Notes under the pieces: model-generated | Seen by the model: only the letters and a program-made list of their open reading frames with translations | The model's database searches: none | What the model was told of the DNA's origin: nothing | Translations under genes and position numbers: made by a program | In this document: positions 42,641 through 51,788 of the stretch, piece by piece | Numbering within the stretch: the stretch's first letter is position 1 | How the letters are laid out: the number at the start of each line of letters is the position of its first letter | Origin: Candidatus Aminicenantota bacterium | GTDB taxonomy: Bacteria > Acidobacteriota > Aminicenantia > Aminicenantales > Saccharicenantaceae | Length of the DNA: 64,000 nt | Assembly: GCA_014360005.1 (NCBI GenBank) | Contig: JACIYI010000014.1 | Location: 1-64,000 of the forward strand | Direction: 5' to 3'

Positions 42641-43600
42641 ATGGATAAGGATATAAATAATTTTGCCCTCATCGGCGTCGCTGGCTATATCGCACCTCGC
42701 CATCTGAAGGCAATCAAGGATACCAATAACTGCCTGGTTGCAGCTCTCGACAAATCAGACTCAGTCGGCATCCTTGATTCCTTTTTCCCAAATGCTGTTT
42801 TCTTTACTGAATTTGAGCGCTTTGACCGCCACCTGGAGATGCTGAGACGCAGGGAGCCCGAAAACGCGGCTCAGTACGTCTCAATCTGCTCACCGAATTA
42901 TCTGCATGATGCTCATTGTCGCTTCGCTCTTCGCATCGGTGCTAATGCCATTTGTGAAAAACCGGTAGTGCTGAATCCCTGGAACATAGATGCTCTCGAA
43001 GAAGTTGAGCAGGAGTTTGGTAAAAAGATCTATACCGTTCTGCAACTCCGTCTTCACCCGGAGATCGTTGCTCTCAAAGAAAAAGTAGATAAACATTCTC
43101 CAGATAGTCCCTATGATATAGACCTGACTTATATAACTGCCCGGGGTCGCTGGTATGCTTATTCCTGGAAAGGGGATGAGGAAAAATCTGGTGGGGTAGC
43201 CACCAATATAGGGGTCCACTTCTTTGATATGCTAAGCTGGATATTTGGCCGCCCCGTAAAAAGTGTCGTTCATTATAAAAGGCCCGATGTCATGGCTGGC
43301 TATCTCGAGCTTAGTAATGCTCGAGTTAGGTGGTTCTTATCGTTAAGGTTTGAAGATCTTCCTCCAGAAGTTGCTGAAAAAGGCAAAAGATCCTATCGAT
43401 GCATAAAAATAAACGGCAAGCCATTTGATTTTACTGATGGTTTCCAGGACTTACATACAAGAGTGTATGAAAACATCTTAGAAGGTAATGGCTTTGGACT
43501 CGAGGACAGCCGAGCTGGTATAGAAATAGTTTATAATATAAGGCAAGCAACAGTAACACCAAACATCGGAGAGAAGCATCCTTTATGCCCAGCAGATTAG
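42641..43600 (+). CDS. UDP-GlcNAcA 3-dehydrogenase (WbpB/WlbA-like, Gfo/Idh/MocA)
   Basis: 319 residues. Rossmann start FALIGVAGYIAPRHLKAIKD, CSPNYLHDAHCRFALRIGA and the catalytic Lys in CEKPVVLNPWN. QLRLHPEIVALKEKV and GGVATNIGVHFFDMLSWIFG are hallmarks of WlbA/WbpB. The enzyme oxidises C3 of UDP-GlcNAcA to the 3-keto form with NAD, recycled by 2-oxoglutarate in the known systems. Followed 35 bp later by the acetyltransferase and then the aminotransferase of the same pathway. Confidence 0.92.
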   Translation: MDKDINNFALIGVAGYIAPRHLKAIKDTNNCLVAALDKSDSVGILDSFFPNAVFFTEFERFDRHLEMLRRREPENAAQYVSICSPNYLHDAHCRFALRIGANAICEKPVVLNPWNIDALEEVEQEFGKKIYTVLQLRLHPEIVALKEKVDKHSPDSPYDIDLTYITARGRWYAYSWKGDEEKSGGVATNIGVHFFDMLSWIFGRPVKSVVHYKRPDVMAGYLELSNARVRWFLSLRFEDLPPEVAEKGKRSYRCIKINGKPFDFTDGFQDLHTRVYENILEGNGFGLEDSRAGIEIVYNIRQATVTPNIGEKHPLCPAD

Positions 43601-43635
43601 ATGGTCAATTGATCTTTTATAAAGGAGAATAAAAA

Positions 43636-44229
43636 TTGCCAGAGGAAAGCATGAACTATTTTGTTCACGAAAGCTCATATGTTGATGACGATGTATTGAT
43701 AGGTGACGGAACAAAGATCTGGCATTTTTGCCATATTCAATCTGGTGCGCGGATAGGCAAAAATTGTGTGCTTGGTCAAAACGTTAATATCGGAAATAAT
43801 GTCTTAATAGGAAACTACTGCAAGATTCAAAATAACGTATCTGTATATGAAGGTGTAGTTCTCGAAGACTATGTTTTTTGCGGACCGTCCATGGTTTTTA
43901 CCAACATTCTTAACCCCCGTTGTAAATACCCTCAGGTTGGCTCAAAGTATTATAAGAAAACTCTCGTAAAAGAAGGAGCCTCTCTTGGTGCGAATTGCAC
44001 TATAATCTGCGGTAGCACCATAGGTAAACATGCCTTTGTAGGTGCTGGTGCAGTTGTCACTAAAGATGTCCCTGACTATGCTCTTGTAGTTGGAAACCCG
44101 GCGCGAATAGTAGGCTGGATGAGTGAAGCCGGTGAAAAACTGAAATTTGATGCTAATGGCATCGCAATTTGCGGCAAATCAAATAAGAAATACAAGCTGG
44201 AAAATAACCAGGTGAGAGAAATCGAATGA
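43636..44229 (+). CDS. UDP-GlcNAc3NA N-acetyltransferase (WbpD/WlbB-like)
   Basis: 197 residues of left-handed beta-helix hexapeptides (for example LIGDGTKIWHFCHIQSGARI, IGKNCVLGQNVNIGNNVLIG). YVFCGPSMVFTNILNPRCKY carries a conserved catalytic-type Asn region, and the C-terminus is VVGNPARIVGWMSEAGEKL. It acetylates the C3 amino group to give UDP-2,3-diacetamido-2,3-dideoxy-glucuronate. TTG at 43636 has AAAGGAG at good spacing; ATG 43651 is the alternative. It overlaps the next gene by 4 bp (ATGA). Confidence 0.92.
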   Translation: MPEESMNYFVHESSYVDDDVLIGDGTKIWHFCHIQSGARIGKNCVLGQNVNIGNNVLIGNYCKIQNNVSVYEGVVLEDYVFCGPSMVFTNILNPRCKYPQVGSKYYKKTLVKEGASLGANCTIICGSTIGKHAFVGAGAVVTKDVPDYALVVGNPARIVGWMSEAGEKLKFDANGIAICGKSNKKYKLENNQVREIE

Positions 44230-45338
44230 CGGAAAATAAAAATGTTCGAATCCCAATGGTTGACTTTAAGGCTCAGTATAAATCAATCGAAAAAGAAATA
44301 GATGCCGCCATAAAAGAAGTTCTCCTTAGCGGCCAGTATATTCTTGGTCCAGCCGTCAAAGAATTTGAAGAGCAGGTTACTGCTTATTGTGGGGTAAAAT
44401 ACGCCATCGGGGTAGCATCGGGATCTGATGCGCTAATCCTGTCCTTGAGAGCTTTTGGCATAGGTCCGGGCGATGAGGTTATAACAACACCATTTACCTT
44501 TGTAGCGACAGCTCACGCTATTGTCCATTGTGGTGCTAAGCCAGTCTTTGTGGACATTGAGCCTGATACCTTCAATATTAATCCGGCGCTTATCGAGCCA
44601 GCGATTACAAAGAATACAAAGGCTATAATTCCAGTTCATCTGTATGGGCATCCAGCCAATATGGATCCAATTATGGAGATAGCTAAAACTCACAACCTTT
44701 ATGTTGTTGAAGACGCGGCTCAGGCTTTTGGCGCCCGATATAATGGCAAGCAAGTCGGCTCAATTGGCCATGTAGGATGTTTCAGTTTTTTCCCTACAAA
44801 AAATTTAGGCTGCTATGGCGATGGTGGCATGGTTGTCACTGATAATCCCGATATCGCAGATAAGGTTGACATATTAAGACGCCAGGGATGTCGTGAGAAA
44901 TATCATGCCGAAATGATTGGATACAACAGCCGCTTAGACACCATCCAGGCTGCAATCCTAAAAGTCAAACTAAGGTATGTTGATCAGTGGAATGAGAAAA
45001 GGAGATATATTGCCAAGAAATATAATGAACTTCTATCTGATACCAACATCACAACGCCGGTAGAGGCTCCATATGCCTATCATGTTTATCATCAATATAC
45101 GATTAGATCTTCAAGAAGGGACGATCTTAAACAACTCTTATTTGAAAATGACATAGACACATCAATTTATTATCCTAAGCCATTGCATCTCCAAGATGCC
45201 TATAAATGTCTGGAGAACAAAAAAGGTTCTTATCCCGAAAGTGAAAGAGCTGGCAAGGAAGTCCTTTCGTTACCCATCTCGCCTGAGATAAGCGAGATGG
45301 ATCAGGAGTATATTATTCAGGGTATGGGGATCTTCTGA
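44226..45338 (+). CDS. UDP-3-keto-GlcNAcA aminotransferase (WbpE/WlbC-like, DegT family)
   Basis: 370 residues. DegT/DnrJ/EryC1/StrS fold with PMVDFKAQYKSIEKEIDAAI, GVASGSDALILSLRAFGIGP and the PLP lysine in CFSFFPTKNLGCYGDGGMV. GGMVVTDNPDIADKVDILRR and DTIQAAILKVKL are also typical. It transfers an amino group to the C3 ketone made by the WbpB homologue. Translationally coupled to the acetyltransferase gene. Confidence 0.92.
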   Translation: MTENKNVRIPMVDFKAQYKSIEKEIDAAIKEVLLSGQYILGPAVKEFEEQVTAYCGVKYAIGVASGSDALILSLRAFGIGPGDEVITTPFTFVATAHAIVHCGAKPVFVDIEPDTFNINPALIEPAITKNTKAIIPVHLYGHPANMDPIMEIAKTHNLYVVEDAAQAFGARYNGKQVGSIGHVGCFSFFPTKNLGCYGDGGMVVTDNPDIADKVDILRRQGCREKYHAEMIGYNSRLDTIQAAILKVKLRYVDQWNEKRRYIAKKYNELLSDTNITTPVEAPYAYHVYHQYTIRSSRRDDLKQLLFENDIDTSIYYPKPLHLQDAYKCLENKKGSYPESERAGKEVLSLPISPEISEMDQEYIIQGMGIF

Positions 45339-45451
45339 TATATGGTCCAAGATAAAGCTGGTAGTAATTTTAAAGATTGAGACACTTTTAGCATGAAAAT
45401 GCATGAACTTAGATCAAAAATCTTTCGGTCCCGAAGACCTATGGATTTAAC

Positions 45452-45694
45452 ATGAGTTGTTCTTTTACTCTTGAGCATTATCGGAATATTTTGGAAACAG
45501 CCTTAGAAGCAGGATATGTTTTTAGAGGTTTTCATGAGCCTATTTATTCATCTGAAGGCAAATCAATATATTTACGCCACGATATCGATATTTGCCTCGA
45601 GGAAGCTACTGAAATAGCACGCCTAGAAGCAGTAACTGGAGTAAGGTCCACATATTTCATATTGACAAAATCCATGAACACTACCGCTTTGTAA
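45452..45694 (+). pseudogene. Truncated polysaccharide deacetylase-like gene
   Basis: 80 residues. SIYLRHDIDICLEEATEIAR and TGVRSTYFIL match the N-terminal Asp-containing strand region of polysaccharide-deacetylase-like proteins, then the frame ends abruptly (TKSMNTTAL). Homologues continue for about 200 residues. The following 270 bp (to 45963) is AT-rich and holds no recognisable remainder. Confidence 0.55.
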
Positions 45695-45963
45695 TCTTGA
45701 ATCATTGCAACTAGCCGATTCATACCTAAAAACTGAAACGAGTAAACAATAAGCTTAAAATCGTCAAGGAAAAGACCTATGGCTCCCATGATTTGCGATA
45801 CTTCTTTATAAGGATTATTCAAGCTCTTACCAACAAAATGGGAGATGAAGCTGAAATGTTTAATATAAGCCAAAAACAGGTGGGTCAAAAGTGCACTTTA
45901 TACAAGCCCTTTTTCTTTCCAAGGTATGGGGAGCCCATCAAAAATAGGAGATAAGAAGCACAG

Positions 45964-47448
45964 TTGAGAGAACAAAACGTGAGAAAACATCCTAAGCCTG
46001 AATATACTTATACTAATAAAACTATCCGTATGTTAGGCATTAATAACAGGCAAACATTATTGTTTCATTCAGCTATTATGATTATTATTTTACAAATAAT
46101 AGTTTGGTATGTCTCAAAAATAAGTGGTAAATCAATAGTTATTTTATTTTATCTAATCCTTGTTCAGTTTTTCTTGCTTTTAATTTATTATACCTTTTAT
46201 TTTTTTCCCATAGAGGGGTTGCTTTCAACTCCGCTTATGTTTGGTATTGGTACTTTCTTATATTATTTTTCTATCCCTTTAGAATTAACAATAAGAAAAA
46301 TGGATTTTTATACCATGAAAGTTTACGGAAGTGTCCTGTTGGATGATGTTGTCAAAACGAAAATAATTGCAATGGGTTTAATTGCTTATGTCGCTTTTAT
46401 GCTGGGATACAGCCTTTCTAAATATCCAAATGAATTGAAAAAAGATGTTAGAAAAATAAAATGTCCCAATTATCACTTCTACTTGATATTAGGTTTATTG
46501 TCATCTGGAGCATTAATAATTTTCTATAGAGGAGAATTACTTAGCACGGGAACTTCTTATAGCAATGCATATTTGGTCAGAGGAAGCAGTTCGGTCTTTT
46601 CATTTTTGACGAAGTTCACCATTTTGGTATTCGTTCTTGGCGGAGCTTTTTTGATCTTAAATCAATCTAAGATATTAAAGGCTTCAGGTTATGGGCTAAT
46701 ATTTTCATGTTTAATTTGGGGAATTTATTCCTTTGATAAAGATCCAATTTTGATTGCAGCCCTGGGAATTATGGCACCTTTTTTAATAAACAGGTCATTT
46801 AATAGATATCCCTTATATAAGGTAATATTGGTCTTTATGATCTTGATTTTGATTATTCCTTTGCTCTCTTCAATATTTTCACTCTATCGTGGAAATGCTA
46901 TACAAGATGTTTTCGCTAAAATAAAGGATAGAGGTGTTTATCTACGCTTCGATTCGGCTGGTCCATTTGTATCGATTATATATTGTTTATTTGAATCTCC
47001 TGAGAAAAAGCTTGGCCTCTCTTATATTAACTCCTTAGTGTCTTGGATCCCAAAGTTTATATGGGAAAATCGGCCTTTAGATTTATCTCTTAGCTTTGCT
47101 CAAATCAACATAAAAGGCTGGATGCCTGGAATGGGACTCGGTTTTTCTCTTCTTGCTGAGAGCTATGCCAATTTTGGACCGTTAGGTCCATTAATACAAT
47201 ATTTATTCCTTGGTTTCAGTTGGGGATTATTATGGAAAGGCTTTTTCAGGTTCGCTTTGGTAAATCAAAAACAGGAAATTAAAATATTTTATGCTGTTTT
47301 TGGGAACTATTTATTATTGACAATGCATAGAGCTCCTGTTAGTGGAATAGTTGTTCAGATAATGCAATTTGCTATTCCGTTACTGATTTTAAGAAGATTG
47401 TTTAATAATAAAAGGAGACTCCAAAGTGAAGATATTATGGCCTCATAA
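45964..47448 (+). CDS. Wzy-like O-antigen/polysaccharide polymerase
   Basis: 494 residues with about 11 hydrophobic helices, for example SAIMIIILQIIVWYVSKI and VILVFMILILIIPLLSSIF. A larger loop between late helices holds SLVSWIPKFIWENRPLDLSL and KGWMPGMGLGFSLLAESYAN, which resembles polymerases of the OTase/Wzy type. It would join lipid-linked repeat units in the periplasm. TTG start; GTG 45979 is possible. The next gene overlaps by 23 bp, so the two are one transcription unit. Confidence 0.8.
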   Translation: MREQNVRKHPKPEYTYTNKTIRMLGINNRQTLLFHSAIMIIILQIIVWYVSKISGKSIVILFYLILVQFFLLLIYYTFYFFPIEGLLSTPLMFGIGTFLYYFSIPLELTIRKMDFYTMKVYGSVLLDDVVKTKIIAMGLIAYVAFMLGYSLSKYPNELKKDVRKIKCPNYHFYLILGLLSSGALIIFYRGELLSTGTSYSNAYLVRGSSSVFSFLTKFTILVFVLGGAFLILNQSKILKASGYGLIFSCLIWGIYSFDKDPILIAALGIMAPFLINRSFNRYPLYKVILVFMILILIIPLLSSIFSLYRGNAIQDVFAKIKDRGVYLRFDSAGPFVSIIYCLFESPEKKLGLSYINSLVSWIPKFIWENRPLDLSLSFAQINIKGWMPGMGLGFSLLAESYANFGPLGPLIQYLFLGFSWGLLWKGFFRFALVNQKQEIKIFYAVFGNYLLLTMHRAPVSGIVVQIMQFAIPLLILRRLFNNKRRLQSEDIMAS

Positions 47449-48409
47449 TTTCAGCCCGAAAATAGATGAAGCTGGGATATTTATGAAAATCCTTGCTGAT
47501 GAATTAAGGCGACAAGGTATTAAAAATGACCTGCTTTATTTAGGTGATCTAAGGAAACCAGATCATATAATAAAAGCTCTTCTAAAATTACGCAAAGTCC
47601 ATAAGGAATACGATTTAATTCATGCACAATATGGTTCCATGTGCGGGTTTATAACTGCCTTAGCATGTAACAATCGAAAAGTTTTGACGCTAAGGGGGTC
47701 AGACTGGCATTTTATCGGATGGGGGCATGGAAAGTTTAGCCTGCATAGTTTTCTGGCTACGAACCTAACTAAAATGGTCCTCAGAAAGTATGATGCGATA
47801 ATCCCAGTATCGAAAAAAATTAAAAGGGAGGTAGATCAATATAATCCAAAAAGCAATATTTATGTATTGCCTGACGGTGTTGATATGAATAAGTTCGTTC
47901 CTAGAGAAAAAAAACTCGCTCGATCCCTTTTAGGTTTAGATCATGTCAATGATTATTGGATATTGTTTGCCAGCGTCAATTTAAGGAACCCGATAAAGAG
48001 GCATAGGCTAGCAGAAGCATCAGTAAGAAGAGCTAATAAACTATCATCAAGAAGAATAATAATCAGAGTTGCGAACAACATTCCACATGATAAAATGCCT
48101 CTTTTTGTCTCAGCATGCGATCTGGTGCTTTGCACATCAATATATGAAGGCTGGCCCAATATTATAAAGGAAGGTCTCGCATGTAATATTCCTTTTGTCT
48201 CGACAGACATTTCTGACTTGAGGGAAATAGCAGAGATAGAAGAAAGCTGCGTGGTATGTTCCGCTGATGCAGATACGATAGCTGAAAACATTGTTCGAGT
48301 ACTTTCATATGGCCGATCGCGAGACTTGCGCAAATATATTTTGGATATGGATTTGAAAGTTATAGGCCAGAAATTGATAACAATATATGATAATATACTG
48401 ACCCCCTGA
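47426..48409 (+). CDS. Glycosyltransferase family 4 (GT-B)
   Basis: 327 residues from a GTG with AAAAGGAG upstream. N-terminal acceptor domain (FSPKIDEAGIFMKILADELR, LIHAQYGSMCGFITALACN). IPVSKKIKREVDQYNP and the donor-binding region (VLPDGVDMNKFVPREKKLAR; TSIYEGWPNIIKEGLACNIP with the EGxPN Glu) identify family GT4. It transfers a sugar to the lipid-linked repeat unit. The last residues (LTP, then stop) are encoded by the end of an IS3 fragment beginning at 48399, so the natural C-terminus has been cut slightly short. Confidence 0.88.
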   Translation: MKILWPHNFSPKIDEAGIFMKILADELRRQGIKNDLLYLGDLRKPDHIIKALLKLRKVHKEYDLIHAQYGSMCGFITALACNNRKVLTLRGSDWHFIGWGHGKFSLHSFLATNLTKMVLRKYDAIIPVSKKIKREVDQYNPKSNIYVLPDGVDMNKFVPREKKLARSLLGLDHVNDYWILFASVNLRNPIKRHRLAEASVRRANKLSSRRIIIRVANNIPHDKMPLFVSACDLVLCTSIYEGWPNIIKEGLACNIPFVSTDISDLREIAEIEESCVVCSADADTIAENIVRVLSYGRSRDLRKYILDMDLKVIGQKLITIYDNILTP

Positions 48410-48502
48410 GGAGGTGGACACTATAATGGTCTAGCCTATTCAGACCAAGAGTAGTCGCAAAATAAGGTGTGTTTCCTTAGAATATGATAGGAGGAAACAC
48501 AG

Positions 48503-48839
48503 ATGAAAAAAACGGAAGACTTACGATGACCAGTTCAAAGCCAGGGTGGCTTTGGAGGCGGTCAAGGGAGAGAGGACCATTTCTGAGATAGCAGCTCAGT
48601 TTGAGGTTCATCCTAACCAGATAATGAAGTGGAAGAAGCAGCTTTTAGAGAACGCAGGTGGTGTATTTTCAAGGAAGCAAGAGCCTGAGGTAGAAGAACT
48701 GAGGAACCTTGTAGATAAGCTGTACAAGAAGATTGGGGAGCAGGACATAGAACTTGAAAGTACAAGCAGCTCCAGAACCTGTAAAGAAGGATATGGTGGA
48801 GAGGGAGAACGAGGATTTGAGTATTCGGAGGCAGTGTGA
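48503..48839 (+). pseudogene. IS3 orfA (helix-turn-helix), frameshifted
   Basis: After AGGAGGAAACACAG the ATG at 48503 is followed by seven A. Removing one A gives [20 protein letters not shown], the usual orfA start, so an A-run slip has broken the frame. The rest reads [20 protein letters not shown] and [13 protein letters not shown] (HTH_Tnp_1/IS911 orfA type). The end (after DIELE) is also rearranged where the WLKKK motif is expected. Confidence 0.75.
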
Positions 48840-49065
48840 GCTTCTGGCTCTTAACCGTTCTTCTCTTTACTATGAGCGGGTGGAGCTGTCGGAAGAGGAT
48901 CAGAGGGTACTTCAGGAGATGGATAAGATTTACCTGGATTTTCCAAGTTACGGCAGCCGGAGGATGAGTCGGGAGCTTAGACGTCGTGGATATAGAGTTG
49001 GACGGTTCAGGGTGAGGAGTCTGATGAGGCTTCTGGGGGTAGAGGCGATTTATCCGATTTTATAA
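48754..49065 (+). pseudogene. IS3 orfB, N-terminal fragment
   Basis: 103 residues: [60 protein letters not shown] and RRLMRLLG-like RSLMRLLGVEAIYP. This is the HTH_21 region preceding the DDE domain, which is entirely missing. It cannot encode an active transposase. Confidence 0.75.
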
Positions 49066-49070
49066 CAAAA

Positions 49071-50345
49071 ATGAAAATTTGGTTGATAAATAGCCAAGAA
49101 CAAATCCCTTATTTAAATTCAAAAAGACGACCTATGAGGATGGGCTTAATTGCGAAATCCGCAATAGCGAGGGGCCATAGTGTAACATGGTGGACATCTG
49201 CCTTTGAGCACGTTTCCAAGAGATATGTTGCAAGAGAAGAAAAGAGCGAACAAATATGCGAGAATCTTAATGTATATTGGCTATCTGCTATTGGATATAG
49301 TAATCATGTATCTATAAGAAGGTTAATCAACAACTTATTTGTAGCATATAGGTTTTACATAAGATCTAAAGATGTAGCTAAACCAGATTTGATTGTGGTA
49401 TCATTTCCGATTCCTGAATTAGCATTTGCTGCTGTAAGATATGGAAAACAATATAATATACCGGTTGTTGTAGATGTAAGAGATTGGTGGCCTGATGCTT
49501 TGTTTTATTCATTTCCTAAATGGTTAAAGCCTTTATTAGGGATAGCTACAATTCCGTATGAAGTTTTGATAGGTAAAACCTTTAAGTCAGCCACCGCAAT
49601 AACCGGTATTACAAGAGAATTTGTCTTGTGGGGACTTAGTAAGGCAAAAAGAAAAATTACAGAATTGGATAAAGATTTTCCCCATGGTTACGAAAAGGAA
49701 GAAATGTCCAGGCAGGATATTAGAGAAGCAGATTCTTATTGGGAAAAACTTGGCGTGAAGAAAGAAATGAAACTATATAACATAGTCTTTTTGGGAAGTA
49801 TAACAAGAAGCAGTAATTTTGCGCCAATTATTGATGCATCACTCCGTTTATCGAACGACGATAATCATATCAGATTTATATTCTGCGGTTCTGGGGATCG
49901 GTTAAAACAATTGAAAAAAATGGCAAAAGGTATTAATAATATTGTTGTTAATGGACAATGGGTTGACCGATATAAAATAGCTTCTTTATTAAATCGAGCA
50001 GCCATAGGACTGGTCCCGCTTCCGGACAGACCAGATTTTTTAAACACGATAAATAATAAAACTATTGAATATTTATCTTATAGTCTACCAATTATCGTCA
50101 GTCCAAAACGTTCATTGGTAGCAAAAATAGCAGAAGAAAACAATTTTGGTGTAAGTTGGGATGGATATGATGGTGAGCAATTGATTAGGTGCATTAAAAA
50201 AGTCATAAATTCCAACACTGATTATAATAAAATGTCACAGGCAGCGGCTACTTATTTCGCCGTTAATTATAGAGCTGAAAATGTTTATGGCAAATATTTA
50301 GAACATATTGAAAAGATAGAAAAAGATTATAGAGAACGAAAATAA
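49071..50345 (+). CDS. Glycosyltransferase family 4 (GT-B)
   Basis: 424 residues. N-terminal domain MKIWLINSQEQIPYLNSKRR, LIVVSFPIPELAFAAVRYG and VVDVRDWWPDALFYSFPKWL resemble WbuB/FnlA-locus type GT4 enzymes. The donor domain shows FLGSITRSSNFAPIIDASLR, FCGSGDRLKQLKKMAKGI and LLNRAAIGLVPLPDRPDFLN with TIEYLSYSLPIIVSPK. It begins six bases after the IS3 remnant without a clear ribosome-binding site, so its expression may depend on upstream reading. It probably transfers a HexNAc-type sugar. Confidence 0.82.
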   Translation: MKIWLINSQEQIPYLNSKRRPMRMGLIAKSAIARGHSVTWWTSAFEHVSKRYVAREEKSEQICENLNVYWLSAIGYSNHVSIRRLINNLFVAYRFYIRSKDVAKPDLIVVSFPIPELAFAAVRYGKQYNIPVVVDVRDWWPDALFYSFPKWLKPLLGIATIPYEVLIGKTFKSATAITGITREFVLWGLSKAKRKITELDKDFPHGYEKEEMSRQDIREADSYWEKLGVKKEMKLYNIVFLGSITRSSNFAPIIDASLRLSNDDNHIRFIFCGSGDRLKQLKKMAKGINNIVVNGQWVDRYKIASLLNRAAIGLVPLPDRPDFLNTINNKTIEYLSYSLPIIVSPKRSLVAKIAEENNFGVSWDGYDGEQLIRCIKKVINSNTDYNKMSQAAATYFAVNYRAENVYGKYLEHIEKIEKDYRERK

Positions 50346-50621
50346 CTATAACATGTTGCATCCTAAGATTTGGGAATGCCCGTTTCCTCAGCGGCTTAGT
50401 ATTGAATCACACCTTAAGATAGACTTTTATTTCGTCTTAACTACAGGGTTACGTCTCTTTTTTTACTATCCAAACTATGGGGAGCGCCTCAGGCTTTGCA
50501 TTCTAATAAATTATTTATGATTAAACTAATTAGATTCATAATTTAAGTGTGGTAATTAACACTGCAAAGTTTTTGATGGAATTTTAAGGGGATATTTTAT
50601 TTAAAAAAGTAGGACGTGACA

Positions 50622-51152
50622 ATGGAAGATAAATTATTCAGAATATATAAAATACGTTCGTCTGAAATCACCTCTAATATAGAGTTTAGAGATACATCAT
50701 TTCAGCAAGAGATATGGAGTCCATCTATCTTGAGGCCATATCCCGCCGGATTTTTTAGGATAAAATTCTTTATTTGGTATATTTTTAAGATATTCAAAAT
50801 ATTTAAATCAGACTCTTACCATGTATATTTGATACGTTCTGAAAAGAAGGTTATCCATCATACGTTTGTCTTTCCAGCATTTTTTCGATTCCCATTTATG
50901 AATAAAGAGGACTTGCAAATTGGTGATGTATGGACTGATCCTTTATTTAGAGGAAAAGGAATAGCTAGAATTGGAATTATAAATGTGCTTTGTAGCTTTT
51001 CAAATAATGATAAGGTTTTCTGGTACATTGTAGAAGATACAAATAAGCCTTCTGTAAAGGTCGCTGAAAAAATAGGCTTTGAATTAGTTGGATATGGAAA
51101 ACGATTTTCAAGATTAGGATCTTCGCTTCTTGGATTTTATGATTTTATCTAA
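50622..51152 (+). CDS. GNAT family N-acetyltransferase
   Basis: 176 residues from the ATG at 50622 (AGGA eight bases upstream); a GTG two codons earlier also exists. Motif A is IGDVWTDPLFRGKGIARIGI, and motif B is DTNKPSVKVAEKIGFELVGY. The basic region FFIWYIFKIFKIFKSD suggests membrane contact. In a polysaccharide locus it probably acetylates an amino sugar, consistent with the nearby aminotransferases. The 270 bp before it hold no gene. Confidence 0.75.
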   Translation: MEDKLFRIYKIRSSEITSNIEFRDTSFQQEIWSPSILRPYPAGFFRIKFFIWYIFKIFKIFKSDSYHVYLIRSEKKVIHHTFVFPAFFRFPFMNKEDLQIGDVWTDPLFRGKGIARIGIINVLCSFSNNDKVFWYIVEDTNKPSVKVAEKIGFELVGYGKRFSRLGSSLLGFYDFI

Positions 51153-51155
51153 AAG

Positions 51156-51788
51156 ATGAATATTGATTCAAAAAGGTTATTTGACATAATAATTTCAATA
51201 ATAGGCCTAATATTATCGCTCCCGTTGATGATGTGTTTAGCATTGTTTATAAAAAAAGAAGACAGAGGCCCTGTGTTCTATCGGGCGAATCGAGTAGGCA
51301 AAAATGGCGAATTATTTAATATTTATAAATTCAGGACCATGGTAGTTGATGCTGATAAAAAGGGTGGACCTTCTGCTTCAGATGATGACCCAAGAATTAC
51401 AAAGATAGGAAAAGTACTGCGCAAATATAAATTAGATGAAAGTCCTCAGCTTATAAATGTGCTAAGAGGTGAGATGAGCATTGTGGGCCCAAGGCCTGAA
51501 GTTCCTCAAGAAGTTGAAATTTATACAGATGAAGAAAAAAGAATTCTTTCTGTAAAGCCAGGTATAACTGACTATGCATCTATACATTTTAATAACGAGG
51601 GTGAAATTCTCAAAGGGAGTTCTAATCCTCACGAAGCATATAGGAAAATGATTCGTCCAACGAAACTTAGATTAGCATTACAATATGTTGATGATCATTC
51701 TTTTTTGATTGATCTAAATATAATAATTAAGACTATCTTGATTATAATTAAAACTAGAACTACAAAAGGTAGCGCCAATGTTGACTAA
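51156..51788 (+). CDS. Initiating sugar-phosphate transferase (PglC-type)
   Basis: 210 residues. Re-entrant membrane helix near the N-terminus (RLFDIIISIIGLILSLPLMM), then RANRVGKNGELFNIYKFRTM. The catalytic Asp-Glu is in KYKLDESPQLINVLRGEMSI and is followed by VGPRPEVP. It is of the small monotopic phosphoglycosyl transferase form, without the extra helices of WbaP. It loads the first sugar phosphate onto undecaprenyl phosphate. It overlaps the transketolase gene by 11 bp. Confidence 0.92.
   Translation: MNIDSKRLFDIIISIIGLILSLPLMMCLALFIKKEDRGPVFYRANRVGKNGELFNIYKFRTMVVDADKKGGPSASDDDPRITKIGKVLRKYKLDESPQLINVLRGEMSIVGPRPEVPQEVEIYTDEEKRILSVKPGITDYASIHFNNEGEILKGSSNPHEAYRKMIRPTKLRLALQYVDDHSFLIDLNIIIKTILIIIKTRTTKGSANVD

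Larger units (their letters stand above)
48399..49065 (+). mobile_element. IS3-family element, right end missing
   Basis: Starts with TGACCCCCTGAGGAGG (an IS3-type terminus) inside the end of the glycosyltransferase gene. It carries orfA and the first part of orfB and stops abruptly at about 49065, six bases before the next gene. The catalytic part of orfB and the right inverted repeat are gone. Confidence 0.7.
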
